From the NCBI GenBank assembly GCA_025361165.1, contig JANYAU010000124.1, positions 1-37,113 on the forward strand: DNA of 37,113 nt, written 5' to 3'. Under the pieces are notes generated by a model, which was given only the letters and a program-made list of their open reading frames with translations, made no database searches and was not told the DNA's origin. Below, piece by piece: positions 24,833 to 32,619 of the stretch; within the stretch, counting starts at the first letter, position 1, and the number at the start of each line of letters is the position of its first letter. Made by a program: the position numbers and the translations under genes. Origin of the DNA: Betaproteobacteria bacterium (lineage in GTDB: Bacteria; Pseudomonadota; Gammaproteobacteria; Burkholderiales; Thiobacteraceae).

Positions 24833-26191
24833 ATGATCAAGAACCTATTAGCCAAAAGTGTGCTATCTGCAGCGGTTGTAGCAGCATTTACCTTACCGGC
24901 GCACGCTACCAATGGCATGTTCATGGTGGGCTACGGCGCCAAATCTATTGGCATGGGTGGTGCCGGGGTTGCTTACGGGCAGGACAGTTTTGCTGCAGCG
25001 GCCAACCCCGCTGGCATTTCCCGCATGGGGTTTCGGATCGATGGAAATTTAGGTCTTTTCAATGCGCCAAGAAGTGCGGCGGTTGGCTACGATGCGGGTT
25101 TACCGGCGGGGAAGAGCGATTACGGCTTCGACCAAAGTTCACACAGCTTGAACAATTTATTTCCCGTGCCAGGTGTGGGTGCCACCATGGATTTTGATGA
25201 CAAGCTTACCTTGGGCATGGCCATGGTCGGTGCAGGAATGAACACCACATATGACCATAACTTTTATGCTGGGAATCCCTATCCCGGGGCCTCGTACTCA
25301 GATAAGCTGGGCGTCGACCTGATTCAAGTGATGATGCCCATGACTGCCGCTTATCAGGTTGATGAGCACAATGCCGTTGGTCTTTCTATTGTTCCGGCAG
25401 TTCAGTATTTTAAAGCGTATGGCTTGCAAGCATTCAATTTCTTTAACATCACTACACCACAGGGAAAGGATTACTTTACCAACAAAGGCCGTGACGAAGC
25501 TCACGGCGCAGGTGCGCGGGTGGGCTGGGTTGGGAAATACTTTGATAATCGGCTTACGCTCGGCGCGACCTATGCAAGCAAGATTTATATGTCGAAATTC
25601 AAAAGATATAAAGGCTTGTTTGCGCAAGGCGGGAGTTTAGACATTCCAGCGAACTGGGCCATAGGGATTGCATTCAAACCCACTGAAAAAACCACGGTGA
25701 CACTGGATCGCGAGTACATTAAGTACGCTGGGGTAAAGTCTATCCACAATCCTGGGCCCGGAAATCAGGCCGGTGTTCAAGGCATTCCGGTATCAGCTCC
25801 CGGCGGGGGACAGTTTATTAAGGATTTAAAGCTTGGTGAAGTAAATGGGATGGGGTTCGGCTGGAATAGCCAGACAGTTTACAAGTTTGGTGTTGATTAC
25901 AAATACAATAATGATTGGACATTGCGTGCGGGTTACAACTACGGAAGATCCCCTATTCCTGATAATCAGTTGACGTTTGCCGCCTTGGCTCCGGCTATTG
26001 TCGAAAAACATTACTCGCTGGGTTTTACCTACACAATTGACCCAACTAGTGAGTTTACCTTTGGCTATATGTATGTGCCGGCTAGGAGACAGACTGCCTG
26101 TGGCGTTCCGGCTGATCAGAACGTTGTCGGGTGTGTATCGGTTAAGATGGGGCAAAACGATATTGAATTTGGTTATAGTTTGAAATTTTAG
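24833..26191 (+). CDS. FadL/OmpP1/TodX-family outer-membrane transporter
   Basis: Encodes 452 residues. Of several ATGs, 24833 is chosen because AAGGAG (24818-24823) is nine bases upstream; 24824 and 24827 lie too close. The signal peptide ends at LPAHA, giving a mature N terminus TNGMFMVGYGAKSIGMGGAGVAYGQDSFAAAANPAGIS. This is the N-terminal hatch signature of FadL proteins (NG..., GxGxxxxGMGG(A)GxA, ANPAG). Typical barrel strands follow, ending with DIEFGYSLKF and a terminal Phe for BAM recognition. Such porins take up fatty acids or other hydrophobic compounds. It is a single gene with its own terminator. Confidence 0.88.
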   Translation: MIKNLLAKSVLSAAVVAAFTLPAHATNGMFMVGYGAKSIGMGGAGVAYGQDSFAAAANPAGISRMGFRIDGNLGLFNAPRSAAVGYDAGLPAGKSDYGFDQSSHSLNNLFPVPGVGATMDFDDKLTLGMAMVGAGMNTTYDHNFYAGNPYPGASYSDKLGVDLIQVMMPMTAAYQVDEHNAVGLSIVPAVQYFKAYGLQAFNFFNITTPQGKDYFTNKGRDEAHGAGARVGWVGKYFDNRLTLGATYASKIYMSKFKRYKGLFAQGGSLDIPANWAIGIAFKPTEKTTVTLDREYIKYAGVKSIHNPGPGNQAGVQGIPVSAPGGGQFIKDLKLGEVNGMGFGWNSQTVYKFGVDYKYNNDWTLRAGYNYGRSPIPDNQLTFAALAPAIVEKHYSLGFTYTIDPTSEFTFGYMYVPARRQTACGVPADQNVVGCVSVKMGQNDIEFGYSLKF

Positions 26192-26224
26192 CGCGATAGC
26201 GATTTTATAAATCGAGGCAACATT

Positions 26225-26253
26225 AACCTGGGCGTAAAATCCCGGGTTTTTTT
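26225..26253 (+). terminator. Terminator of the FadL-family gene
   Basis: AACCTGGG (26225-26232) pairs with CCCGGGTT (26241-26248) with one G-T pair, ending in a run of seven T. Lies 34 nt past the stop. Confidence 0.75.
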
Positions 26254-26363
26254 GTCCGAATAAAACCCATGGTACTAAAGCTGTATTTTGCAACGCAATT
26301 TAAAGGGCCTCATGCTTAGTAAGATGATAGCCAAAGCAAACAGCGCAATTTAGGGTGGGGGGA

Positions 26364-26381
26364 ATGTCGAAACTTTTTACA
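26364..26381 (+). promoter_or_regulatory. Candidate enhancer site, copy 1
   Basis: ATGTCGAAACTTTTTACA, 104 bp upstream of the -24 element of the sigma54 promoter. It matches 15 of 18 positions of a site at 29815-29832 upstream of the second PEP-CTERM gene. The position is typical for an activator of the NtrC type. The binding protein is not in the window. Confidence 0.5.
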
Positions 26382-26467
26382 CATACCCTGCATGGGCGTA
26401 TGTAAATTATCTGCAATAGTCCAATACTACTATGTAGTTAAAGGTGAATTTTTAATTTTAAGAAAAG

Positions 26468-26484
26468 TGGCCTATTTTTTGCAT
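26468..26484 (+). promoter_or_regulatory. Sigma54 (RpoN) promoter of the first PEP-CTERM gene
   Basis: TGGCCTATTTTTTGCA has GG (-24) and GC (-12) separated by exactly 10 bp and matches TGGC and TTTGCA of the TGGCACG-N4-TTGCA consensus. Expected start about 26494. Confidence 0.65.
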
Positions 26485-26628
26485 AGCTATTCAAAGACCT
26501 GAAAGTACAAGTTTGTTTAAAATGTAAATTTTGAGTAATACTTGGGAGAAAGGGTTTTAGTAAGTTGTAAAAAAGAAGGTTGGAATAAAACTAGTATGCC
26601 AATTTTTTAATTTCGAGGAGATTTAACG

Positions 26629-27360
26629 ATGTTATTCAAAAAAACAGCATTAGTCATTGCACTCACTTCAGCAGCCGTAATTGGCAGTGCAGCACAGGCG
26701 TCGCAAATCAGCGCGGCTGGCTACGCAACGACCTCATCCGCCACCAGTTCCAGCGGCAATAATTTCACCATGCTCGGAAAAGGTGGTGGGTTAACAGGTG
26801 GTAATACTGACACTGCCATGACTTGGGCTGGTACCGTATTTACCGCCAGTAGCGACTATACTGGTCCTGGCGGCGCGTCTAACATGACTTTGTCGTCGCC
26901 CACCCTGTTTTTTTCTTACGCTTGGTCTGCGCATGATATCCAAGTTTTCGCCCCGGGTACCTATACTTTTAATACAGCCTTAGGTGGGGGTAATCCTGAA
27001 TCGGGTATCCAAACCCTGACTGTCGGTGCGGGTCAATTAGGCGCCCATATGCTATTTGATTGGAATGGCAATAATAATATTGACGTTTCCGTGTTGTGGA
27101 ATCCGAATGCCGCGTTTGGTGGCAACCAAGGTCTGAGCGGTGCGGGCCTATGGAATGCTTCCTCCATTGATGGTAATGGCGATGGCATCATGGGTATCCC
27201 AATGGCCAGTGGCGGCCCATTCTTTGGCTTCAGTGCCAACTTCAACCTGCAGGGTATAACCCCCGCCGCTGTACCGCTGCCCCCAGCAGTATGGTTGCTC
27301 GGTTCCGGCCTGTTGGGTCTGGTTGGTGTAGCGCGTCGCAAGTCTAAAAAAGCAGCTTAA
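26629..27360 (+). CDS. PEP-CTERM (VPLPP-type) secreted protein
   Basis: Encodes 243 residues. A signal peptide (about 1-25, ending IGSAAQA) and a Gly/Ser/Asn-rich beta-type body lead to the C-terminal sorting signal: VPLPPAVWLLGSGLLGL, a short membrane helix, then VARRKSKKAA. The PEP-CTERM signal is cut by a membrane exosortase and the protein is delivered to the envelope or matrix; the body has no recognisable catalytic motif. GAGGAG is eight bases from the ATG. It is a single gene between a sigma54-type promoter and its own terminator. The W-containing VPLPxxxW subtype is common in betaproteobacteria with EPS loci like the one downstream. Confidence 0.85.
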   Translation: MLFKKTALVIALTSAAVIGSAAQASQISAAGYATTSSATSSSGNNFTMLGKGGGLTGGNTDTAMTWAGTVFTASSDYTGPGGASNMTLSSPTLFFSYAWSAHDIQVFAPGTYTFNTALGGGNPESGIQTLTVGAGQLGAHMLFDWNGNNNIDVSVLWNPNAAFGGNQGLSGAGLWNASSIDGNGDGIMGIPMASGGPFFGFSANFNLQGITPAAVPLPPAVWLLGSGLLGLVGVARRKSKKAA

Positions 27361-27382
27361 TTTAGTTTCTCATGTTGCTAAG

Positions 27383-27417
27383 GGCTGTGCGGTGCAATGC
27401 CGCACAGCCTTTTCTTT
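27383..27417 (+). terminator. Terminator of the first PEP-CTERM gene
   Basis: GGCTGTGCGG (27383-27392) pairs perfectly with CCGCACAGCC (27400-27409), 7-nt loop, followed by TTTTCTTT. 22 nt past the stop. Confidence 0.85.
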
Positions 27418-27461
27418 GATCCATCCGGATGAGTTTCCCCTCAGTGAATCAAGTGCTACAA

Positions 27462-27491
27462 CAAATCAGAAACAATTCATTTGCTGATTTG
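27462..27491. promoter_or_regulatory. Operator-like inverted repeat before the sulfotransferase gene
   Basis: CAAATCAG (27462-27469) and CTGATTTG (27484-27491) form a perfect 8-bp dyad with a 14-bp spacer, about two turns centre to centre, 78 bp before the TPR-sulfotransferase ATG. It could be a regulator site; no bound protein is known. Confidence 0.35.
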
Positions 27492-27568
27492 GCAACTAAA
27501 TCAAGCATTGATAGCAATCGCAGCTACCTTATGGTGTATGGTGCGCGCAGATTAAAATGAAGCTCTAA

Positions 27569-29548
27569 ATGTTGGGCAAACCACAAATTCACGCATTGAT
27601 CCAGAAACGACATTGGAAGGAAGCTCAGCGCGCCTGCGCGCAGTTCTGCAATGAGAGTCCCGATGATGCAGAAGCGTGGTTCCTGCTGGGCGCGATTTGC
27701 GGCCAAATGGGTGCGTTCGCGGAATCCGAACTAGCTTGTGTCCGTTCCCTCGCATTGCGCGCGGATATGCCGGTGACCCAATGTAATTTGGGTATCGCGC
27801 TGCGTCAGCAGGGCAAACTGGAGGAGGCGATTTTGGCATTCCGTGAGGCGCTTAAACTTAAACCGGATTTTGCTCAGGCATACAATGAGCTGGGGGTGGC
27901 ATTACAATTGACTGGCCGATTGGACGATGCAGTGGAACATTGCCGCCAGGCCTTGTCTCTTGATCCTTCGTATGCTCAAGCCTATTTTAATCTGGCAACG
28001 ATTTTTTTTGTGCAGCAAAAATTTGTTGATGCAGAAGCCGCACTGCAACAGGCGATCAAGCTGAATCCCCTTCACCCGGAAACGCATTTCCTGTTGGGTC
28101 AATTGCTACGTGCGCTGAAACGCACCGATGAGGCAATCGTGCATTTTCGCCAGGTGCTGAAACTGATGCCTGGCGATGCTTTTGCGTGGAACGCCCTGGC
28201 GGGTGCCATAATGGATAGCTTGTCCCATCGCTCTTTCGAAGAAGCCGAAAAGTGCTATCGCGAAGCGATACGATACCAGCCAGACATTCCTGAGTTTTAT
28301 GTGAATCTTGCCATGTTGCTAAGAGGTTATGGTCGACAGGCGGAGGGATTCGATTTGTTTCATAAGGCCATTGAATTGCGGCCAGGCTATGAGACGGCCA
28401 TCGGCGGCATCTCTCAGATTCTAGAACTCCGGGGAGATTTCGAGGGCGCCCATGCCACTATTCACCCCTTGCTCGAACAAGGCGCGGAGGATGCCACTGT
28501 GGCAATGGCCTACGCGGCGGTCGCGCCTCACATTAATCAGCGTGAAGAAGCGGCTGCACTGTTGGAAAAAGTTGTGCTGACGCCAAAACCTGCTCACGAA
28601 TTGCGTAGCATGCACTTCGCCCTGAGCAAACTATACGCCTCAATGAAAGAGTACGATAAGTCGTTCCAACACTCCGCTGCGGCTCACCGCATTGAACCGG
28701 CAGATTATGACCCAGAGCAAAATAAGCGAAAATTCGACGATCTAATCGAGGTGTTTAGTGCGGAAAATCTGTCGCGCCTGCCCCGCTCGACTAGCCGCTC
28801 CCAATTGCCAGTGTTTGTCGTGGGCATGCCGCGTTCGGGTACCAGTTTGGTCGAGCAGATTCTCGCCAGCCACCCACAGGTTTATGGCGCAGGCGAACTG
28901 GAAGATATACATAGTATGACCGTGATGCTTCCCACGATGTTGGGCGGAAAGATTGCCTACCCTCAATGCGTGGAAAGGGTGAAGCGTAGGCACTTGGATG
29001 AACTAGCGCAGCGCCATTTAGCCAAACTCAGCAAGTTTTCAAAAACTGCTGCCCGGATTACGGACAAGATGCCGCACAACTTCCTGACGCTAGGCCTAAT
29101 AGAGTTACTGTTCCCAGATTCGCATATCATCCATTGCAAGCGTGACCCGGTCGATACCTGTTTATCAATCTATAGCTTGGAGTTCAACGCGAATCATCCC
29201 TACGCTGATACCCTGGTAGATCTAGGCGAATATTACCTAGAATATCTGCGCCTCATGGAGCACTGGAAATCTGTGTTATCCATGCCGATTCTGGAGGTGC
29301 AGTACGAGGAGCTCGTTGTGGATCAGGAGTCCATTAGCCGCAAGATGGTCGAATTCTGCGGTTTACCCTGGGATGTGCGCTGTTTGAATTTTCACGAGAC
29401 GGAGCGTGTAGTCATGACGCATAGCTATGACCAAGTGCGCCGCCCGATCTACAAGCAATCCGTGGGACGGTGGAAGAATTATAAGGCTCATCTAGGACCA
29501 TTGATCGAGGCGCTGGGCCAAAATTCAAATGGCAACCCGCGGGGCTAG
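27569..29548 (+). CDS. TPR-containing sulfotransferase
   Basis: Encodes 659 residues in two parts. Residues 1 to about 380 are roughly ten TPR units (for example NLGIALRQQGKLEEAILAFR and VHFRQVLKLMPGDAFAWNAL). Residues about 410-650 form a sulfotransferase domain: VVGMPRSGTSLVEQILASHP carries the PAPS 5'-phosphosulfate loop (PRSGTS, 421-426), DKMPHNFLTLGL follows, IIHCKRDPVDTCLSIY holds the 3'-phosphate Arg (about 525) and VQYEELVVD comes near the end. No signal peptide, so it acts in the cytoplasm, transferring sulfate from PAPS to an unknown acceptor, possibly an EPS or glycan precursor. Placement among PEP-CTERM and EPS genes supports that but does not prove it. No strong ribosome binding site. 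Confidence 0.88.
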   Translation: MLGKPQIHALIQKRHWKEAQRACAQFCNESPDDAEAWFLLGAICGQMGAFAESELACVRSLALRADMPVTQCNLGIALRQQGKLEEAILAFREALKLKPDFAQAYNELGVALQLTGRLDDAVEHCRQALSLDPSYAQAYFNLATIFFVQQKFVDAEAALQQAIKLNPLHPETHFLLGQLLRALKRTDEAIVHFRQVLKLMPGDAFAWNALAGAIMDSLSHRSFEEAEKCYREAIRYQPDIPEFYVNLAMLLRGYGRQAEGFDLFHKAIELRPGYETAIGGISQILELRGDFEGAHATIHPLLEQGAEDATVAMAYAAVAPHINQREEAAALLEKVVLTPKPAHELRSMHFALSKLYASMKEYDKSFQHSAAAHRIEPADYDPEQNKRKFDDLIEVFSAENLSRLPRSTSRSQLPVFVVGMPRSGTSLVEQILASHPQVYGAGELEDIHSMTVMLPTMLGGKIAYPQCVERVKRRHLDELAQRHLAKLSKFSKTAARITDKMPHNFLTLGLIELLFPDSHIIHCKRDPVDTCLSIYSLEFNANHPYADTLVDLGEYYLEYLRLMEHWKSVLSMPILEVQYEELVVDQESISRKMVEFCGLPWDVRCLNFHETERVVMTHSYDQVRRPIYKQSVGRWKNYKAHLGPLIEALGQNSNGNPRG

Positions 29549-29814
29549 GAGTATCCAACTACGCGCTAGTGAATTCAATCGACGCGGACTCGAATCAAGC
29601 CTATGCCCAGAGAAGTGGGCTGAATAGTTGGCGCGACTCTCTGTAAGTTATTGCCATAGTTAAAATGCATATTTTGTATACTTAATCTCGAAGGTTTGAT
29701 GTAGCAGTTGTGGCTTTATAGGCTCAGCATCTAGTAAACTGGGGGGGCGATTCATTAATTACGCCTGGTTTACGGCTCTGAGAGCCGCCACACGCCGAGA
29801 TAAATGGATTTTGG

Positions 29815-29832
29815 ATGTCGTAAAATTTTACA
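29815..29832 (+). promoter_or_regulatory. Candidate enhancer site, copy 2
   Basis: ATGTCGTAAAATTTTACA, including a perfect 12-bp palindrome GTAAAATTTTAC at 29820-29831 and shared in 15 of 18 positions with 26364-26381. It lies 93 bp upstream of the -24 element. The two spacings differ by 11 bp, close to one turn. Confidence 0.5.
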
Positions 29833-29907
29833 TCTTTAGTTTTTTGGATAGAGCAATGCTGCGCTATTTATATTTAACATACTGAATTTTATAATAAGTT
29901 ATCGCAA

Positions 29908-29924
29908 TGGAATGAAAATTGCAT
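29908..29924 (+). promoter_or_regulatory. Sigma54 (RpoN) promoter of the PEP-CTERM pair
   Basis: TGGAATGAAAATTGCA has GG and GC separated by exactly 10 bp, with TTGCA matching the -12 consensus. Expected start about 29934, leader about 110 nt. Confidence 0.65.
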
Positions 29925-30045
29925 GTTAAACCATGATCTGTTGCTTCCATGGTGTGTAACTTAGTTACTCATGCAAAAGCGTAGTGACAACGTAATAAAA
30001 ACGTAATTAAAAATGAAATTCGATAGATAGATGGAGACGATAAAA

Positions 30046-30873
30046 ATGAAACCCCGGATATTGTTTGCGGCTGCTTTTTTTTCTTGTGTGGTAGCCGGTC
30101 AAGCCTCGGCAGCCCCGGTCTTTACGATGGGTGTCGACAACAGTATTGGCTTTCAATCGGCAATTAATAAAACCGGCGGTAGCGCCATTGCGGTAGGCGA
30201 TCTGTTCTACGGCGTGATTAACATGCAAACCATTTCTGCTGGCAAGACAACATGGAATGCGAACAACGTATCGCCATCCGTTGACTCGTTCACCGGCTAT
30301 ATGTTGACTCGCGTGGCAAGTGTTGCAGCGACCGCTACTTCGTACGGGACATTTTATAGTGTTCAATTGGGTGTGGCGGGCAGCGACCCGAATCACGTTT
30401 TTTCAACGTCGGAACTGACTTCCGGCGCAATGATGAAGCTTTACACCGATACCACCACTCCGTACACCACAGGGGGTTCCGTGGCGACTGATATCGCGCA
30501 TGCCACAGACGGCACGCCTTGGGCTACTTTGGGGTTTACCGGTGCGAGTAACTATTGGTCAGTGGCGACTTCGCCGCTCGGGAATGCTGCTTTTGGTGGA
30601 CTCAACATTATCAACAACAATACCGGTTTGAACTGGAACAAGGTGCTGGACACCAACTGCACTACGCCCGGCGGATGCCTGGTTGATATGAAGTTTGTAG
30701 CCACCTTCAATCCGACTGTGGGCGGGGCTTGGCAAATCGATCTAAATGATCCTGCCACGATGCACCCAGTGTCCCCAGTGCCTTTGCCGGCCGCCGCGTG
30801 GTTAATGGGATCTGGTTTGCTTGCGTTGTCAGGGTTAGCTAAGCGGCGGAAAAAATGCGGAGCCGCAGCGTAA
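30046..30873 (+). CDS. PEP-CTERM (VPLPA-type) secreted protein, first of a tandem pair
   Basis: Encodes 275 residues from ATG 30046, chosen over ATG 30031 because GGAG (30033-30036) is nine bases upstream and the product then opens with a normal signal peptide (MKPRILFAAAFFSCVVAGQASA). The body holds GDLFYGVINMQTISAG, TWNANNVSPSVDSFTGY and ATDGTPWATLGF, shared with the next gene. The C terminus is VPLPAAAWLMGSGLLALSG followed by LAKRRKK, an exosortase signal of the VPLPA type. Sigma54-type promoter upstream. The next protein starts 38 nt after the stop. No enzyme motif was seen. Confidence 0.85.
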   Translation: MKPRILFAAAFFSCVVAGQASAAPVFTMGVDNSIGFQSAINKTGGSAIAVGDLFYGVINMQTISAGKTTWNANNVSPSVDSFTGYMLTRVASVAATATSYGTFYSVQLGVAGSDPNHVFSTSELTSGAMMKLYTDTTTPYTTGGSVATDIAHATDGTPWATLGFTGASNYWSVATSPLGNAAFGGLNIINNNTGLNWNKVLDTNCTTPGGCLVDMKFVATFNPTVGGAWQIDLNDPATMHPVSPVPLPAAAWLMGSGLLALSGLAKRRKKCGAAA

Positions 30874-30911
30874 TTTTTCTATATATCGCAGGAAGGCGCT
30901 CTTCAAAAATT

Positions 30912-31739
30912 ATGAAAAATCAACTTAAAGCGATAATTTGCGCGCTAGCCTGTTTTGGCTTCGGCGCTCAGTACGCGGCGGCAACACCGATCCTGGCTAC
31001 GGGCGCGGTCAACCAGTTGAATTTCACTCTGGTGCAAAACGTGCAAGACACCGACAGCAGTGGTACGGTCAGCGCGGGTGATTTGATCTACGGTATTTTT
31101 AACGTTTCGCGTATTGCCTCAGGGGGCAGCACACTGTGGAATGCCAACAATGTCCCTGGCCCAGGCGTGGATTCGCTAAGTGGATATTATGTTGCGGCCG
31201 TTAAGTCGGTCACGGCTTTGCCGGCGCCGTGGGCAGCGGCAGTCAGCATGGGGGCGGCTACTTCAGATCCGAATGGCGTTTTTAGCGCAGCGGATCTGGC
31301 TGCGCATACGGTCGTCAAACTGTTTACTGATAAGGTTACGCCCTTTGACAGTAGCGGTAGTGTGGCGAGCGGTATCGCCAGCGCGACTGATGGGAAATTA
31401 TGGGCCGCGCTTGGTTTGGATAGCGGTTATTGGGATGTGCTCTTATTTAGAAATGGCGCTATTTCTGCGGGGGGCGGCTTAAATTTTACGGGCAACCAAA
31501 CTGGCATGGGCTTTTCAAAACAGCTTAATCCTTCATGCCTTAGCTGCTCGCCAGCGGATTTTCTCTTCACCACAATCGCGACGGATAATGGCCCAGGAGG
31601 AGCGTGGCGCTTTTCTGGCGGCAATAATGGCAGCTTGAGCACGGTTCCCGAACCGCCCGTCAGTCTGCTCATGATGGTAGGCTTGCTGGCTTTGGCCGCA
31701 AGTAAGTGTGGCGTGCGTTTTTCCCGCCGGAGAAAATAG
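30912..31739 (+). CDS. PEP-CTERM (VPEP-type) secreted protein, second of the pair
   Basis: Encodes 275 residues from ATG 30912; the frame is open further upstream but the signal peptide starts here (MKNQLKAIICALACFGFGAQYAAA). It is a paralogue of the preceding protein: SAGDLIYGIFNVSRIASGG, LWNANNVPGPGVDSLSGY, SDPNGVFSAADL, LFTDKVTPFDSSGSVASG and ATDGKLWAALGL all align. The C terminus differs: VPEPPVSLLMMVGLLALAA followed by a basic tail, the VPEP type. No ribosome binding site of its own is visible, so it may depend on coupling. The terminator at 31833 ends the unit. Confidence 0.82.
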   Translation: MKNQLKAIICALACFGFGAQYAAATPILATGAVNQLNFTLVQNVQDTDSSGTVSAGDLIYGIFNVSRIASGGSTLWNANNVPGPGVDSLSGYYVAAVKSVTALPAPWAAAVSMGAATSDPNGVFSAADLAAHTVVKLFTDKVTPFDSSGSVASGIASATDGKLWAALGLDSGYWDVLLFRNGAISAGGGLNFTGNQTGMGFSKQLNPSCLSCSPADFLFTTIATDNGPGGAWRFSGGNNGSLSTVPEPPVSLLMMVGLLALAASKCGVRFSRRRK

Positions 31740-31832
31740 GAGGCAGAATTTTTGGCGAGATTCATGCGTTGTGAGGCCGCGCGCGATAGACTAAATGGTG
31801 ATTGTATTGGGAAGCATGTGAAGAATTTATTA

Positions 31833-31858
31833 AGCCAACCTGAGGGTTGGCTTTTTTT
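31833..31858 (+). terminator. Terminator of the PEP-CTERM pair
   Basis: AGCCAACC (31833-31840) pairs perfectly with GGTTGGCT (31845-31852), 4-nt loop, followed by T7. About 90 nt past the stop; it separates the pair from the EPS export gene. Confidence 0.8.
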
Positions 31859-31989
31859 ATATAGAAAAACGCTTACTAACCATTGATTGGAAACGATGGG
31901 TTTTCTTTAATAAAATTAACTAGTAGTGATAATATACTAAAGTAATTTCATGGGCATTTTCAGATAAGAGAGAAGATAGGGCATAAAAA

Positions 31990-32619
31990 ATGAAACGCAT
32001 TATCGCATTGCTATTAGCATCCCTTGTTCTTGGCATGACGTTCAATTTTATCGCTGCCGCACAGTCAACAGAAACTCAGACACCGGCCAGCGTTGTAAAG
32101 AACGCGCCTGCAGTGGCGGAGGCGGCGACGATAGATTCAGGCTACCAAATTGGCCCAGAAGATGTCTTGGAAATTTCCGTGTGGAAAGAGGAGGGGTTGA
32201 AGAAGGAAACGCTGGTTCGTCCTGACGGCGGCATCTCTTTCCCTTTAATAGGGGAGATTCACGCAGCGGGCAAGACGGAAGGGCAATTGCAGAAAGAAAT
32301 TACGCAACGTCTGGATAAGTTCATTCCTGACCCGGTGGTGTCGGTATCGGTCTTGAAGGTGGCTGGCAATAAAATTTATGTGATCGGCAAGGTGAACAAG
32401 CCGGGAGAGTATGCGGCTGGCCGTTATGTGGATGTATTGCAAGTCCTCAGCATGGCGGGCGGCTTGACACCGTTTGCAGCGGAGAACGGTATTAAGGTGT
32501 TGCGCAAAGAAGGCGGTAAAGATACGGTGTTCCGGTTTCGATATTCCCAAGTCAAGAATGGCGAAAACCTGGAGCAGAATATTCAGCTTAAGGGTGGCGA
32601 TGTGGTGGTGGTGCCTTAG
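31990..32619 (+). CDS. Polysaccharide export protein (Wza-type, single SLBB)
   Basis: Encodes 209 residues. A signal peptide (MKRIIALLLASLVLGMTFNFIAAA) precedes the Poly_export domain, DSGYQIGPEDVLEISVWKEEGLKKETLVRPDGGISFPLIGEIHAAGKTEGQLQKEI, then one SLBB domain (KVAGNKIYVIGKVNKPGEYAAG...LQVLSMAGGLTPFA). It matches the short single-SLBB exporter of XrtA/PEP-CTERM exopolysaccharide loci. There is no lipobox Cys, unlike Wza, so the protein is probably soluble or barrel-associated. AGGG is about eight bases upstream of the ATG. The -35/-10 region is unclear (TATACT at 31933-31938 lacks a -35). Confidence 0.85.
   Translation: MKRIIALLLASLVLGMTFNFIAAAQSTETQTPASVVKNAPAVAEAATIDSGYQIGPEDVLEISVWKEEGLKKETLVRPDGGISFPLIGEIHAAGKTEGQLQKEITQRLDKFIPDPVVSVSVLKVAGNKIYVIGKVNKPGEYAAGRYVDVLQVLSMAGGLTPFAAENGIKVLRKEGGKDTVFRFRYSQVKNGENLEQNIQLKGGDVVVVP

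Larger units (their letters stand above)
26254..26628. other. Regulatory gap upstream of the first PEP-CTERM gene
   Basis: An A+T-rich 375-bp region. It contains an 18-bp motif (26364-26381) shared with the next PEP-CTERM promoter region, an imperfect dyad CATACCC...GGGCGTATG (26383-26402), a sigma54-type -24/-12 promoter (26468-26484) and GAGGAG (26615-26620), the ribosome binding site. The leader from the expected start is about 135 nt. Confidence 0.6.
29549..30045. other. Regulatory gap upstream of the PEP-CTERM gene pair
   Basis: About 500 bases. Contains two small hairpins without T-runs (29605-29620, 29773-29787 CGGCTC/GAGCCG), an 18-bp motif with a GTAAAATTTTAC palindrome (29815-29832), and a sigma54-type promoter (29908-29924). 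The region then runs A+T rich to GGAG at 30033-30036. Confidence 0.6.

Noticed and set aside
31859-31989. Sigma54 promoter before the EPS export gene
   Set aside because: No GG-N10-GC match was found in this gap, although one would have fitted the pattern of the neighbours.
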